Counted from the first letter of the stretch, positions 49,579 through 58,885 are shown. The stretch: DNA of 64,000 bases from Asaia astilbis JCM 15831 (GCF_000613845.1 NZ_BAJT01000014.1:1-64000); one strand, 5' to 3'. Notes: a model not told the origin generated them from the sequence alone. Numbers and translations: made by a program.

Positions 49579-50067
49579 CAATGACTGCGCGAGAGCTCCC
49601 ATTGGATCGCGTCAGATATCTGGATGTATGCGCTGAACGTGGTCAGCATGTGCCTCAGTTGGTTAGCACGACAGCATGCCTTCCAGCTCATCGACGCAGT
49701 ATCCTCTCTCAGAATAGGACCACCTCCACAGTCGACAGTGAATTTTCAGCTCATGCTCGCCGCGCTCTGTATCTTTATCGCGGTGATGCGTCTGCGCTTC
49801 CTTCATGCTCTCTTTGAGACGCAGCTGTTCCAGTTCTTGGGACGATACTCTTTCGCTCTATTCCTGGTGCATTATCCAGTCATCCGTTTCATCGGACTCT
49901 ACATCGCACGGATCGATCCTGAAGGTCTCCGTAGCCCGGATATATATGGGGCGATGGCAACACTGCTCTCCATCACAGTGTCTTTCCTTATCGCTGGTTT
50001 TTTCACCTGGATTGACACAGGGTCGATTAGAGTGTCCCACAGGATCAGAAATTTGCTCTCCTTCTAG
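49579..50067 (+). pseudogene. Acyltransferase-3 family remnant (C-terminal part)
   Basis: The frame 49624-50067 (147 codons) encodes three or four membrane helices with LFQFLGRYSFALFLVHYPVI, the near-C-terminal signature of OafA-type O-acyltransferases. The other six or seven helices, including the catalytic His, are absent. The short stretch before it (49580-49623, LPLDRVRYLD in another frame) vaguely recalls an acyltransferase N-terminus, as if an internal part had been deleted. The gene is therefore a remnant of an enzyme that would have acylated a surface glycan. Confidence 0.7.
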
Positions 50068-50137
50068 ATCGGCCAGACGACGACCTGATCGGGAAGAAAG
50101 AGTACCAAAACTGCAATTGTCACTACTGGATTAAACC

Positions 50138-51139
50138 ATGTCTAAACGTATTATTGTTACCGGCGCTGCCGGATTTATCGGATGCAATATTGTTCGTGAG
50201 CTTAATGCGCGCGGATACACTGACATCATTGCTGTCGACAATCTGTCAAAATCAGAAAAATTTCATAACCTTGTCGATTTGGGCATCAGCGACTTCATCG
50301 ACAAATCTGCCTTCTACGACTCATTCGCCGCAGGACGCTTTGGGAAAGTCGAAGCAATTTTTCATGAAGGTGCGTGTTCCGATACAATGGAGCATGACGG
50401 TCGCTACATGCTTGCCAACAACTATACGACCAGCAAAACTCTACTCGAAACCTGTGCCACGACCGGAACACGTCTCCTTTACGCTTCCAGTGCCGCCACC
50501 TATGGCGGATCGGCAGACTTCGTCGAAGAGCCTCGCTTCGAGCGTCCGCTCAATGTCTACGGCTATTCCAAACTTCTGTTCGATCAGGTGGTGCGCCAGA
50601 CGCTTCCGAAGATGAACAGTCAGGTCGCTGGATTCCGTTACTTCAACGTTTATGGGCCCAATGAGCAGCATAAAGGACGTATGGCGTCCGTGGCGTTCCA
50701 TAATTTCAACCAGTTCCGAGCTGACGGTCGAGTTAAACTCTTCGGTTCCTATGGAGACTATGGCCCCGGTGAGCAGGTCCGTGATTTCGTCTTCGTCAAA
50801 GACGTCGTGGCCGTCAATCTCTGGTTTTTTGATCACCCCGAGCGAAGCGGTGTCTTCAATCTCGGATCAGGCAGAGCGCAGGCTTTCAACGATGTCGCGC
50901 ATGCAGTCGTGAACACCATGCGTGCTACACAAAATCATCCTGAGCTCACTCTGGACCAGATGGTGACCCAGGGCCTAATTGAATATATCGACTTCCCTGA
51001 GGCGCTGGTCGGGAAATATCAGTGCTTCACTCAGGCGAACCTGAGTAACCTTCGAGCAGCTGGCTGCGATCACCAGTTTGACGATGTCGCAACAGGAGTA
51101 GCTTCCTACGTTCGCCACCTCCTGCAAAAGGCATCCTGA
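50138..51139 (+). CDS. hldD: ADP-L-glycero-D-manno-heptose 6-epimerase
   Basis: HldD inverts C6 of ADP-D-glycero-D-manno-heptose to the L form. The 333-residue SDR protein opens [20 protein letters not shown], has [24 protein letters not shown] and the catalytic [10 protein letters not shown]. The heptose-binding [15 protein letters not shown] is followed by RMASVAFH. The stop overlaps the hldC start (TGATG). The pair with hldA, hldC and gmhB completes all steps from heptose 7-phosphate. Confidence 0.95.
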   Translation: MSKRIIVTGAAGFIGCNIVRELNARGYTDIIAVDNLSKSEKFHNLVDLGISDFIDKSAFYDSFAAGRFGKVEAIFHEGACSDTMEHDGRYMLANNYTTSKTLLETCATTGTRLLYASSAATYGGSADFVEEPRFERPLNVYGYSKLLFDQVVRQTLPKMNSQVAGFRYFNVYGPNEQHKGRMASVAFHNFNQFRADGRVKLFGSYGDYGPGEQVRDFVFVKDVVAVNLWFFDHPERSGVFNLGSGRAQAFNDVAHAVVNTMRATQNHPELTLDQMVTQGLIEYIDFPEALVGKYQCFTQANLSNLRAAGCDHQFDDVATGVASYVRHLLQKAS

Positions 51140-51660
51140 TGACCACCCGCAGCGACGGCAGCACCGCACGGTTCGTGTCTACAGAACGCAAATTCATAAG
51201 AGACTGGGCGGCGCTGAAGGATGCGACTGACAACCTGCATCCGCTGGTCTTCACAAATGGCGTATTTGACATACTCCATCGAGGCCATGTTCACTCTCTT
51301 GAAGCCGCACGGGCTGAGGGCGCGTATCTTGTCGTTGGCGTCAACAGCGACGCATCCGTAAAGCGCCTTGGCAAAGGTGACGATCGGCCTATTCAATCCG
51401 AAAATGATCGAGCCTGCATTCTGGCAAGCCTTGCCTGCGTCGACTACGTGACGATTTTCGACGAAGACACGCCAGCAAAATTGATCGAGGCGATCACTCC
51501 TGACGTGCTCGTCAAAGGTGGAGATTATCGTCTCGATCAAATTGCGGGCGCCGATACGGTGCTTGCGCGTGGCGGACGCGTCAAGACAATCGACTTCGAG
51601 CATAGCCGGAGCACCACCGGGATTCTTGGCAGGATCAGAGAGCATGCCCCGAAGCAGTAA
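51139..51660 (+). CDS. hldC: D-glycero-beta-D-manno-heptose 1-phosphate adenylyltransferase
   Basis: This is the second half of HldE (rfaE domain II) as a separate 173-residue protein. It attaches AMP to heptose 1-phosphate. The nucleotidyltransferase motif is VFTNGVFDILHRGHVHSL (HxGH), followed by VGVNSDASVKRLGKGDDRP and DVLVKGGDYRLDQIAGAD. The STTGIL segment near the end supplies the usual Ser/Thr. The start overlaps the hldD stop by one base and the end overlaps the gmhB start by 17 bases. Confidence 0.93.
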   Translation: MTTRSDGSTARFVSTERKFIRDWAALKDATDNLHPLVFTNGVFDILHRGHVHSLEAARAEGAYLVVGVNSDASVKRLGKGDDRPIQSENDRACILASLACVDYVTIFDEDTPAKLIEAITPDVLVKGGDYRLDQIAGADTVLARGGRVKTIDFEHSRSTTGILGRIREHAPKQ

Positions 51661-52225
51661 TGTCGTCTTGATCCATCGTCCCATCGAGACAGGCAAGGCA
51701 GCCCTCTTCCTGGACCGGGACGGAGTCGTCAACATCGATACGGGATATCTATCCGACCCCGATACAGTAGCCCTCCGCCCTGGAGCCGCAGCAATGATTG
51801 CGGCTTTCAGCGCTGCGGGCTGGCCGATCATCATCGTCTCCAATCAGAGCGGTCTGGGTCGGGGATATTTTGATCGTTCTACGATGATCGCAGTGCAGGA
51901 GCGGATCGAGACTCTTCTATCCCAAGAGGGCGCCAGTCTGGATGCGGTTTTCCTCTGTGGTGCAGCTCCCGACGACAGCCACGAGCTATCAGAATGGCGT
52001 AAGCCCGCACCCGGAATGCTGCTGACTGCCGAGAAATTGTTCGGAATCGATCTCGCACGCAGCGTTCTTGTGGGCGACAAAGTCAGCGACATACAAGCGG
52101 CCGCCGCTGCGGGGTTGTCATCCGGGTATCTTGTCGATACGCCGCTTCCAGTCACGCCATTTCCTTTTTCGATGCCGGTCAACGCAGTGCACGACCTCGC
52201 AAATGTTCGCCCTAGCTTCTCATAA
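51644..52225 (+). CDS. gmhB: D-glycero-beta-D-manno-heptose 1,7-bisphosphate 7-phosphatase
   Basis: This is a HAD-type histidinol-phosphatase-like enzyme of 193 residues that removes the 7-phosphate before adenylylation. Motifs are ALFLDRDGVVNID, IIVSNQSGLGRGYFD, WRKPAPGMLL and VLVGDKVSDIQAAAAAG. The zinc-binding cysteine loop is reduced here, with only FLCGAAPDDSHE visible in its place. The ATG at 51644 is inside hldC and is the best choice. An upstream extension to 51518 is the hldC sequence in another frame. Confidence 0.9.
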   Translation: MPRSSNVVLIHRPIETGKAALFLDRDGVVNIDTGYLSDPDTVALRPGAAAMIAAFSAAGWPIIIVSNQSGLGRGYFDRSTMIAVQERIETLLSQEGASLDAVFLCGAAPDDSHELSEWRKPAPGMLLTAEKLFGIDLARSVLVGDKVSDIQAAAAAGLSSGYLVDTPLPVTPFPFSMPVNAVHDLANVRPSFS

Positions 52226-52234
52226 AGAACCTCG

Positions 52235-53323
52235 ATGCCCGACGATCTACTGACCTGGCTGACAACTCGTGCCTGGCCGCTCTGGCTGGAATACGGGGTC
52301 GACAGAAAAGCCGGCGCGTTCAACGAGAGCTTGACGCTGGAGGAGTATCGATCAACGGCGTCGTTCCGAAGACTGCGCGTACTGACCCGTCAGATCTACG
52401 TCTTTTCGAAAGCTGCCGAACACGGGCTCGCCGGAGCAGCAGACACCGTCGAGATGGGACTGACGTTCCTGCTCGGTCGCGCTCGTCATCCTGACGGTGG
52501 TTACGCATGGCGTTTCGATCTGGATGGAAACGTGATCGATGATCGTCGGGATTTATACGATCACGCCTTCGCCCTTTTGGCGTTGGCTTCAAGCAATAAG
52601 CTATTGCCCAGCCATAATTGTCATGAAGAAGCCCGATCGCTGAGCGAGTTCATCTCCACCCGATTGCGTCATCAGCAGGCTGGTTTTGTAGAATCATTAC
52701 CGCTCTCTTTGCCTCGTCGGCAAAACCCGCACATGCATCTGCTGGAAGCTTATCTGACAGCGGCCGAGAGCTTTGGAGACGCACTCTTCCTCGATCGCGC
52801 GAGCGAGCTTATCGATTTATTCGCCGAGCATCTCCTCGACAAGAAGACCGGAACACTTCCCGAGTATTTCAGTGATGCTCTTCTTGTTGAGACAACGGAA
52901 AATCGTCATGTCTGGGAACCAGGACATCATTGTGAATGGATCTGGCTCTTGAGCTGGTACGAGCGCCTAACCGGTCCATCACATCGTCTGGAGAACGCGC
53001 AAGATTTACTCTGGCAGAGCGTCAGAAATCACGGTGCCATCGATGACGATCCGACGTTGATCGATGAGGTCTGGAGCAATGGCGATGTCAAAAAAGGAAC
53101 AGCGCGTCTGTGGCCCCAGACGGAGCGGCTGAAATCCTCACTGGCTATACGGCACAAATCACCAGGAGAACGTGCGCGGGCTGAAGCCGTTCTCAAATCC
53201 TGGCTGCGCCCGGATGGGACCTGGCACGAACGCCGTAATGCCGAAGGCCGCCTGACAATGGAGCCTATCCCGGCGAGCAGCCTCTACCATCTGACATGCG
53301 GCATCCTGTTCGAAGCTTCATAA
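52235..53323 (+). CDS. AGE-family epimerase/isomerase (ManA-like)
   Basis: This (alpha/alpha)6-barrel protein of 362 residues is in the N-acylglucosamine 2-epimerase/mannose isomerase family. Active-site segments are RRLRVLTRQIYVFSKA, DGGYAWRFD, NPHMHLLEAYL, WEPGHHCEWIWLLSW, RLWPQTERLKSSLA and PASSLYHLTCG. In other Alphaproteobacteria such proteins isomerise free or phosphorylated mannose, fructose or glucose. It begins 10 bases after gmhB, so it may supply a sugar precursor for the same glycan. No sedoheptulose-7-phosphate isomerase gene (gmhA) is visible in the window. Confidence 0.85.
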   Translation: MPDDLLTWLTTRAWPLWLEYGVDRKAGAFNESLTLEEYRSTASFRRLRVLTRQIYVFSKAAEHGLAGAADTVEMGLTFLLGRARHPDGGYAWRFDLDGNVIDDRRDLYDHAFALLALASSNKLLPSHNCHEEARSLSEFISTRLRHQQAGFVESLPLSLPRRQNPHMHLLEAYLTAAESFGDALFLDRASELIDLFAEHLLDKKTGTLPEYFSDALLVETTENRHVWEPGHHCEWIWLLSWYERLTGPSHRLENAQDLLWQSVRNHGAIDDDPTLIDEVWSNGDVKKGTARLWPQTERLKSSLAIRHKSPGERARAEAVLKSWLRPDGTWHERRNAEGRLTMEPIPASSLYHLTCGILFEAS

Positions 53324-53456
53324 GATCGGAGGCGGTCGAGCCTAGGATACCCATCGATCGGGCGGTGATCCTGCGTGCCCTCTCCCGCTCTGACGCTTCA
53401 CAAAAAAGTTGATACCGGCTCAAAACGGCCACGCTCAGTCAAGATACGCGCGCAAT

Positions 53457-55016
53457 TCATCGAGCCGTAGCTGAATGTGACATGTCCGCTTGGCGGGTCA
53501 AACTGAAAAGCCACAATGTCAAAACGAGCGCTATCGCGGCAACACTCCAATTCGTGACGTCTGACTGACCTCCTTTATAAAGCACGACGACTGCAAGCGC
53601 ACCATGAACACATGTTGCCAGCCAAAGTGCCAACTTTGTGCCCCAAGGCGCTGCTAGCGCCACGAGCAACATCGCCCAGAAAACGCCGTGATAAAGAAAC
53701 TGCGCCTGACTCCCGCCGAGCGTGAGGGGAGCAAGCAACGCCCCTCCCAATAAAGCTGCAATGCCTGTCATGCAGCCCAAACAGCATCCCGTCGTCAACC
53801 GCGACAGGAAAAGAGTGCCCCGTGTCTCTGTCTCAATCCCTGTCGCTTTTTCCTTTCGGCGTCGGACGGCAATCCAGAGCCTGTTACCCGTGTAGAAAAG
53901 AAACGCTCCGGCGAAGCCGAGCACAAGATAGGCCCAGCGTATGGGCGCACCGCCATAGCTCCCGAAATGCAGCGCGAAAAAGCTCGTCAGGGCACCAAAG
54001 CCCGCTGATTGATAACCCGGTAGATAATCGCGCCAGAGCAAACGACCCGTATAAGGATCCATTGCCGTGAAGCCGCTATTGGGGCCACGCATGACATGGG
54101 CCGGATCGTGTCCGGCGATGCGCAGCATGAGAGGGGCACCTGCGCGATGGCTATATTCAAGCGTATCAGGCGTAAACCCAGGTGCCTCGCGCCTCAGAAT
54201 CGTGACAATTTCTGCGGGAGCCAGCACTCTGTTTTCTGAAGCAGAATGCATCGTCTGCTGGTGACTCCCCATTGCTCTCTCGTCGCGTCGGCCCCCATGA
54301 ACCTCTCCCTGTTCATGGGATAGAAACTCCGCCTGCACCGTAAAAATGACGTCGTGAAAGGCAAAAACGACGGAAGTAAGCGCCATGACGATGTGGAAAG
54401 GCAAAGAACAGAAACCGAGAAGATTGTGCAGATCCAACCATTTGCGTCTGACACTGCCCTCAAGTCGGACCGCAAAAATCGCCCGTGCCAGAGCAGGTAG
54501 AAAAACCAATGTACCTGAGACAAGCGCCACCGCGTATCCAAGCACGATAAACCCCATGACGATCATCGCAATTTCATGCGGCAGGGGAAGCCCCATTTGC
54601 TGGTGAAGAACGTCGATCACCTGCGCAACGGAAGATGGCCTGTGCTGTGTCGTTATCACCGAACCTTGCGTGTCCAACGCTGCCATCACGACAGACTGGG
54701 AACCATGCCCGTGATGAGACGCCGTTAGAGGCCAGACCATGCGCGCAGGGTGATCCGGGTCAGGCGACACGACAATCGTATAAGCCTTGCGGCTTTCGGG
54801 ATGAGCCGCGAAAACTTTTTCCATGAGCTCGGGCGTACGGTCGAGCGAAACAGCGGGCGGTAAAGTAACGTGCGGCGTCAGCCATATTTCGAGCGCGGGC
54901 TCGAACATGCTGATCGCGCCTGCATAAAAGGCGATGAACAGGAACAAACCCGCCACAACGCCCACCCAGCTATGGATCTCGCGATAGAGTTTCGCGATGT
55001 CGGCGCGCAGTTTCAT
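53457..55016 (-). CDS. PepSY-associated membrane protein (iron uptake)
   Basis: This inner-membrane protein of 519 residues is of the PepSY-TM family. It begins KLYREIHSWVGVVAGLFLFI, the conserved first helix. It contains KWLDLHNLLGFCSLPFHIVM and FFALHFGSYGGAPIRWAYL, with paired histidines that may bind heme. Such proteins accompany siderophore receptors and are thought to reduce ferric iron or siderophore in the periplasm. A Cys-rich helix (TTGCCLGCMTG) is present. The ATG at 55016 overlaps the stop of the gene before it (ATGA). Confidence 0.85.
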   Translation of the reverse strand: MKLRADIAKLYREIHSWVGVVAGLFLFIAFYAGAISMFEPALEIWLTPHVTLPPAVSLDRTPELMEKVFAAHPESRKAYTIVVSPDPDHPARMVWPLTASHHGHGSQSVVMAALDTQGSVITTQHRPSSVAQVIDVLHQQMGLPLPHEIAMIVMGFIVLGYAVALVSGTLVFLPALARAIFAVRLEGSVRRKWLDLHNLLGFCSLPFHIVMALTSVVFAFHDVIFTVQAEFLSHEQGEVHGGRRDERAMGSHQQTMHSASENRVLAPAEIVTILRREAPGFTPDTLEYSHRAGAPLMLRIAGHDPAHVMRGPNSGFTAMDPYTGRLLWRDYLPGYQSAGFGALTSFFALHFGSYGGAPIRWAYLVLGFAGAFLFYTGNRLWIAVRRRKEKATGIETETRGTLFLSRLTTGCCLGCMTGIAALLGGALLAPLTLGGSQAQFLYHGVFWAMLLVALAAPWGTKLALWLATCVHGALAVVVLYKGGQSDVTNWSVAAIALVLTLWLFSLTRQADMSHSATAR

Positions 55017-55321
55017 GACCCCCCCGCAGCATTGAACCCGCTCATCAAGGTGTTGATGAGCCAGACAAGACAAGCGAGCCAACCGAAACAGAGCCAGGCG
55101 CCCAATCCCGTCCGAAACAAAAGGCAGACGTTGAGACACACAACCCAGACGAGAGCTGCCAGCCACATCAGCCATTGGGCTGACAGGGTCATCGGGTTGC
55201 CCGTGCTGCCACAAACATGCCCCAGAAGGACCATCACCCCCAGAGACAACGCGGCCCCGGGAATGAGACCGGCAAGCGTCTTGAGGGCCCACCCTTTATT
55301 GGTAAGAGGACTCTCTTTCAT
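55013..55321 (-). CDS. DUF3649-like small membrane protein
   Basis: This 102-residue protein has three membrane helices, for example LIPGAALSLGVMVLLGHV and WLCFGWLACLVWLINTLM. Small proteins of the DUF3649 type are found between a siderophore receptor and the PepSY gene in many Proteobacteria. Start and stop overlap both neighbours by four bases (ATGA). The role is presumed in ferric siderophore processing; no catalytic residue is evident. Confidence 0.7.
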   Translation of the reverse strand: MKESPLTNKGWALKTLAGLIPGAALSLGVMVLLGHVCGSTGNPMTLSAQWLMWLAALVWVVCLNVCLLFRTGLGAWLCFGWLACLVWLINTLMSGFNAAGGS

Positions 55322-55596
55322 GATCGCCTCTTCTGGACGACGAGCGCGATCAAAACAGGGCTCAGACTGAGGACGAGCATCAACACGACACACGCCATGA
55401 ACAATCCGACCAGAAGGCTTGTTGCAGTACATAAAGCCAGACAGGCGAAAACCGCCACGACGCTCGCGCTCAGCACACAGGGCCTGAGAGAGGCCCGATG
55501 CCGCAAAATCTGCTGCTGATGCGACGCCAGATAAAGCAGACCCGCTGCCCCCGAGATCAACACCGTCCCCAGCAGAATGAGCAGCGACGCAGCCAT
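55318..55596 (-). CDS. DUF3325-like small membrane protein
   Basis: This 92-residue protein has three membrane helices, the first being SLLILLGTVLISGAAGLLYL, with the basic loop HQQQILRHRASLR between the first two. It resembles DUF3325 proteins of iron-uptake operons. The ATG overlaps the receptor stop by one base (TAATG). Function is unknown. Confidence 0.7.
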   Translation of the reverse strand: MAASLLILLGTVLISGAAGLLYLASHQQQILRHRASLRPCVLSASVVAVFACLALCTATSLLVGLFMACVVLMLVLSLSPVLIALVVQKRRS

Positions 55597-57884
55597 TACC
55601 AGCGATATTCCAGACGCATCGTCAGACTTCGACCCTGCCCGTAATAGCAGGCTGAGACGGCGGTGCAGGTCGCAACAAAGCGCTTATTGGCGATATTACG
55701 CATATTGAGCGAGAAAGAGAGACCGTCGTAACGCGGACGGGCTACGCCAAAATCATAGCGCAGGAACATGTCGTAAAGCGTGTAACCGGGGATGGAGAGC
55801 GTATTGGCCGTGTCCCCATAGGAATGGCCGGTGTACCGCACACCGCCGCCAAACCCGGCCCCCCGCATTGGCCCGTGAAGCAGACGCTGGTCGACAAAAA
55901 GCGAGGCCATCCATTTTGGAGCGGCGTTCATATAATTGCCGATCTGGGACAGGGTATTGGACTCGGTGATTTTCGCATCGCTGCGCGTGCCGGTGAAAAT
56001 GACCGCCATATCCCAGGGCAAGGTCGCGCGCCCTTCCAGCTCGAGACCGCGTGCGCGCATCTCCCCTGTCTGCACGAGACAGGTGGTTGTCCCGCAAAGC
56101 ACCCCGCTCGGTGCAGGCGTCGTCACATTGCGCTGCTTGATCTGATAGGCCCCGAACGTGACGTAAATGCTCTTGCCATATTGATAGCGTAAACCGGCTT
56201 CGTACTGATCGCCCGTCGTCGGCTTGAAGGGCTTGTTATCGAGAGCCGTCGACGGATCGGAAACCTGAGGCTGAAATGAGGTCGCGTAGCTGAAATAGGG
56301 TGCAAGACCGATTTTCGTCCGGTAGACAGCCCCGGCTCGCCAGGTAAAGCGATCATTATTGTTGAGATAGCGCTTCTGGGTCAGGATATTGAGCGTGTTG
56401 TCACGCGCCCAGTCCTGCCGTCCCCCGACAGTAATATAAAGATCGCGTATCCTGATCTGATCCTGAAAGTAGATGCCATTTTGCTGTGATTCTGTGGCAC
56501 CATAAACCTGCGGTGCCAGTCCAGCGCTGTACCCTGTCGTCCCACGCGCTACCGGATCGAAGATATTGAGCATTGACAGAACCAGCGCCGAATTCACCAG
56601 ATCGCGGGAGCTTTCCCAGTTGGTGTAGAAATAATCGGTTCCGAAAAGCAGTGTGTGCCGTGCGATGCCGGTCTTTGCCTTGACCTCAAGCTGGGTATCC
56701 GTTGCGACACCCTGTGAGCGTCCACGACCTTCGACCGCACGACGATTGACCGTCTCATACGGCACGCAGCCCTTTATGGCTGCTGTGCATTTGGTCAGTG
56801 TATCGCCAGAAAGCACGGTCGAGCGATAAAGATTATCGAGATAGGTGTATCGCGTATTATTGCGCAGCGTGAGAACGCGAGTAAAGCGATGCTCCAGAAA
56901 GGAGCCGGCCAGCGCCTGTGTCCGGTCGAAATTATTCCAGTCAGGCTCACCAATATTGGCGTCATTGGCAATGTACCGTCCCTTGGACGGTAGAAGCGTG
57001 CCCGTCATCGGCAGAAACTGAAAGGTCGAGCCTCCCGTGTCACGCTGGTATTGCGCGAGCAGGGTCCAGCTCGACCCGGGCGCATAGGCCCAGGTCAGAC
57101 TGGGCGAAACGTAATAACGGCCACTTTTCACATCATTGACCTGCGTGCCGCCATAGCGCGCTACCGCAACGATACGTCCTCGCACAGTTCCGGATTTATT
57201 GAGCTTTCCCGACACGTCTCCCGACGCCTGTCCCTGCCAGTTGCCCAGCTTGGTATAGCCGATGGTTTGCAGGAAAAACTCGCCATGGCTCTCTTCGGTA
57301 GGGCGCTTGGTCGTCAGATTGACGATGCCTCCCGGTGCTGTCTGGCCATAAAGCGCACCGGACGGTCCCTTGAGCACCTCGATCTGCTGGAGCGCAAACG
57401 GGTCGAATGAAGTGCGCGTCCACTGCCCGCCTGACGGGAGACGTAGGCCATCGACGAAATTGTTATTCGACGAAAAGCCTCCTGCACCAAAGCCGCGCAC
57501 CGAGATCTCATCGACGCGATTATCGATCCCTGATGGCTCGGCCTGAACACCTGCCGTGTACGACAGCGCATCAGCAATCGTAGGGGACGCCCGCAATTCG
57601 ATTTCTTCTCGCGTGACGATCGAGATCGTCTGAGGGGAGTCGATAATTGGCGTTCGGGTTTTCGTTGTCGCACCAGCCTGCGACAATCCTGTTGCCGAAA
57701 CGGTGATGACCTCATCGGCCTTGGTCCTGCGGGCTTTGTCTCGCCTGACCGCCGATTGTTTGTCGGAAGCCTGCTTCTGCCGAAGGACTGAATCCGGCTG
57801 GCTGTTTTCTGCCTGTGCTGCCGTGAAACTGGTCGCACCTGCCGCAGCAAGAGCAACGAAACCGATAATCCTGCGCATCGCCAA
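55596..57884 (-). CDS. TonB-dependent siderophore receptor
   Basis: This 762-residue outer-membrane receptor has a signal peptide, a plug beginning TPIIDSPQTISIVTREEIEL with the siderophore-receptor type VRGFGAGGFSSNNNFVDGLR, and a 22-strand barrel that ends SLTMRLEYRW. The TonB box is probably DEVITVSATG. The plug is typical of hydroxamate receptors (FhuA/FpvA class). There is no N-terminal signalling domain. It heads a four-gene operon with overlapping junctions. Confidence 0.9.
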   Translation of the reverse strand: MAMRRIIGFVALAAAGATSFTAAQAENSQPDSVLRQKQASDKQSAVRRDKARRTKADEVITVSATGLSQAGATTKTRTPIIDSPQTISIVTREEIELRASPTIADALSYTAGVQAEPSGIDNRVDEISVRGFGAGGFSSNNNFVDGLRLPSGGQWTRTSFDPFALQQIEVLKGPSGALYGQTAPGGIVNLTTKRPTEESHGEFFLQTIGYTKLGNWQGQASGDVSGKLNKSGTVRGRIVAVARYGGTQVNDVKSGRYYVSPSLTWAYAPGSSWTLLAQYQRDTGGSTFQFLPMTGTLLPSKGRYIANDANIGEPDWNNFDRTQALAGSFLEHRFTRVLTLRNNTRYTYLDNLYRSTVLSGDTLTKCTAAIKGCVPYETVNRRAVEGRGRSQGVATDTQLEVKAKTGIARHTLLFGTDYFYTNWESSRDLVNSALVLSMLNIFDPVARGTTGYSAGLAPQVYGATESQQNGIYFQDQIRIRDLYITVGGRQDWARDNTLNILTQKRYLNNNDRFTWRAGAVYRTKIGLAPYFSYATSFQPQVSDPSTALDNKPFKPTTGDQYEAGLRYQYGKSIYVTFGAYQIKQRNVTTPAPSGVLCGTTTCLVQTGEMRARGLELEGRATLPWDMAVIFTGTRSDAKITESNTLSQIGNYMNAAPKWMASLFVDQRLLHGPMRGAGFGGGVRYTGHSYGDTANTLSIPGYTLYDMFLRYDFGVARPRYDGLSFSLNMRNIANKRFVATCTAVSACYYGQGRSLTMRLEYRW

Positions 57885-57930
57885 AATTTTTCACATCAGC
57901 TGTTTGAAACCCGCAAAAGCCCTTCTTGTA

Positions 57931-57949
57931 AATGCGAGTCATTGTCAAC
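57931..57949. promoter_or_regulatory. Possible Fur-type operator upstream of the siderophore operon
   Basis: The segment AATGCGAGTCATTGTCAAC (read on the minus strand GTTGACAATGACTCGCATT) lies 46-65 bases before the receptor start. It shares A/T-rich half-sites with Fur boxes (TGA-AATGA and CATT) and also includes TTGACA, a -35-like sequence. The match is partial. Confidence 0.3.
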
Positions 57950-58135
57950 TGTCTCTGATCACAAGGTTAATTTTTGTCCTCATCATGGAACAATAGCGCC
58001 ACAGTGCTCATGCCGAGAGAGGACTCAAACGCCCGACGCCGTTGGGGATGAGGTCATCAAAAATGAAGTTGATTTGGCCGCAACGTCAGAAGAAACGATA
58101 AACGTTCTTTCTGACGGGAGCGCAGAGGCAAAGCC

Positions 58136-58885
58136 ATGGAAATAGTAATCGACGCTCTTCGCCGCTTTAATTGGTTCTACAGGCATCGCCTTGGCTTGCT
58201 TGATCAGCGCTCGCCCTCTCCTGACGCCGTCCTTCCTGAAGAAGACCAGAGTCTCCTCACTCAGACGGATCGAGATGTTCTTCCCGCTTACAGACAGGAC
58301 CTCGAAGCACTGACCGCGCACGAAAAGCGCGACCTGGTGCAGTCTCTGGCACGAATAGAGCATCTCCTTGCGCCTCAAACTCCGGCCGATGTTCGTATTC
58401 GCCCGGCGCGTTCCGGTGAAGTGAGCCTTATCGCCGCACGTCAGTCAGCACTCTATGCAGAGAGCCATGGTTGGGGACACCCTCTGGAATGCCTCATCGC
58501 AGAAACCGCCGCACAGTTTCTGCGCAACTTCAAGCCTGACCGCGAGGCGTGCTGGGTCGCAGAGCTGGATGGCCTCATGGCAGGAGCGGTCTTCCTGACC
58601 GACGAAGGCTCGGGCACCGCACGTCTGCGCCTGCTTCACGTCGAGCCCTTTGCTCGCCGGCGCGGCGTGGGAGACAGGCTCGTGCAAACCTGCCTCTCCT
58701 TCGCGCGCGACCACGATTACGAGCGGGTCATTCTCTGGACCCATACTGTGCTCGAGACCGCACGCCGCCTCTACGCCCGCAATGGCTTCTCCTGTATCGC
58801 CACCGCTCCTCACGACCTCTTCGGCATGCCTCTTCAGGGGGAAGACTGGGAATGCCAGCTCCATCGCGATACGCACGTAGCCTGA
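58136..58885 (+). CDS. GNAT acetyltransferase with remnant MarR-like N-terminus
   Basis: This 249-residue protein has a C-terminal GNAT domain (from about VRIRPARSGEVSLIAARQ), with the acetyl-CoA loop RRRGVGDRLV and ETARRLYARNGF. The N-terminus (ALRRFNWFYRHRLGLLDQ) matches the first helix of MarR-GNAT fusion proteins, and the stretch ALTAHEKRDLVQSLARIEHL matches the last helices. The winged helix-turn-helix that should lie between, about 45-60 residues, is missing. It therefore probably cannot bind DNA. The substrate is unknown. Confidence 0.75.
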   Translation: MEIVIDALRRFNWFYRHRLGLLDQRSPSPDAVLPEEDQSLLTQTDRDVLPAYRQDLEALTAHEKRDLVQSLARIEHLLAPQTPADVRIRPARSGEVSLIAARQSALYAESHGWGHPLECLIAETAAQFLRNFKPDREACWVAELDGLMAGAVFLTDEGSGTARLRLLHVEPFARRRGVGDRLVQTCLSFARDHDYERVILWTHTVLETARRLYARNGFSCIATAPHDLFGMPLQGEDWECQLHRDTHVA

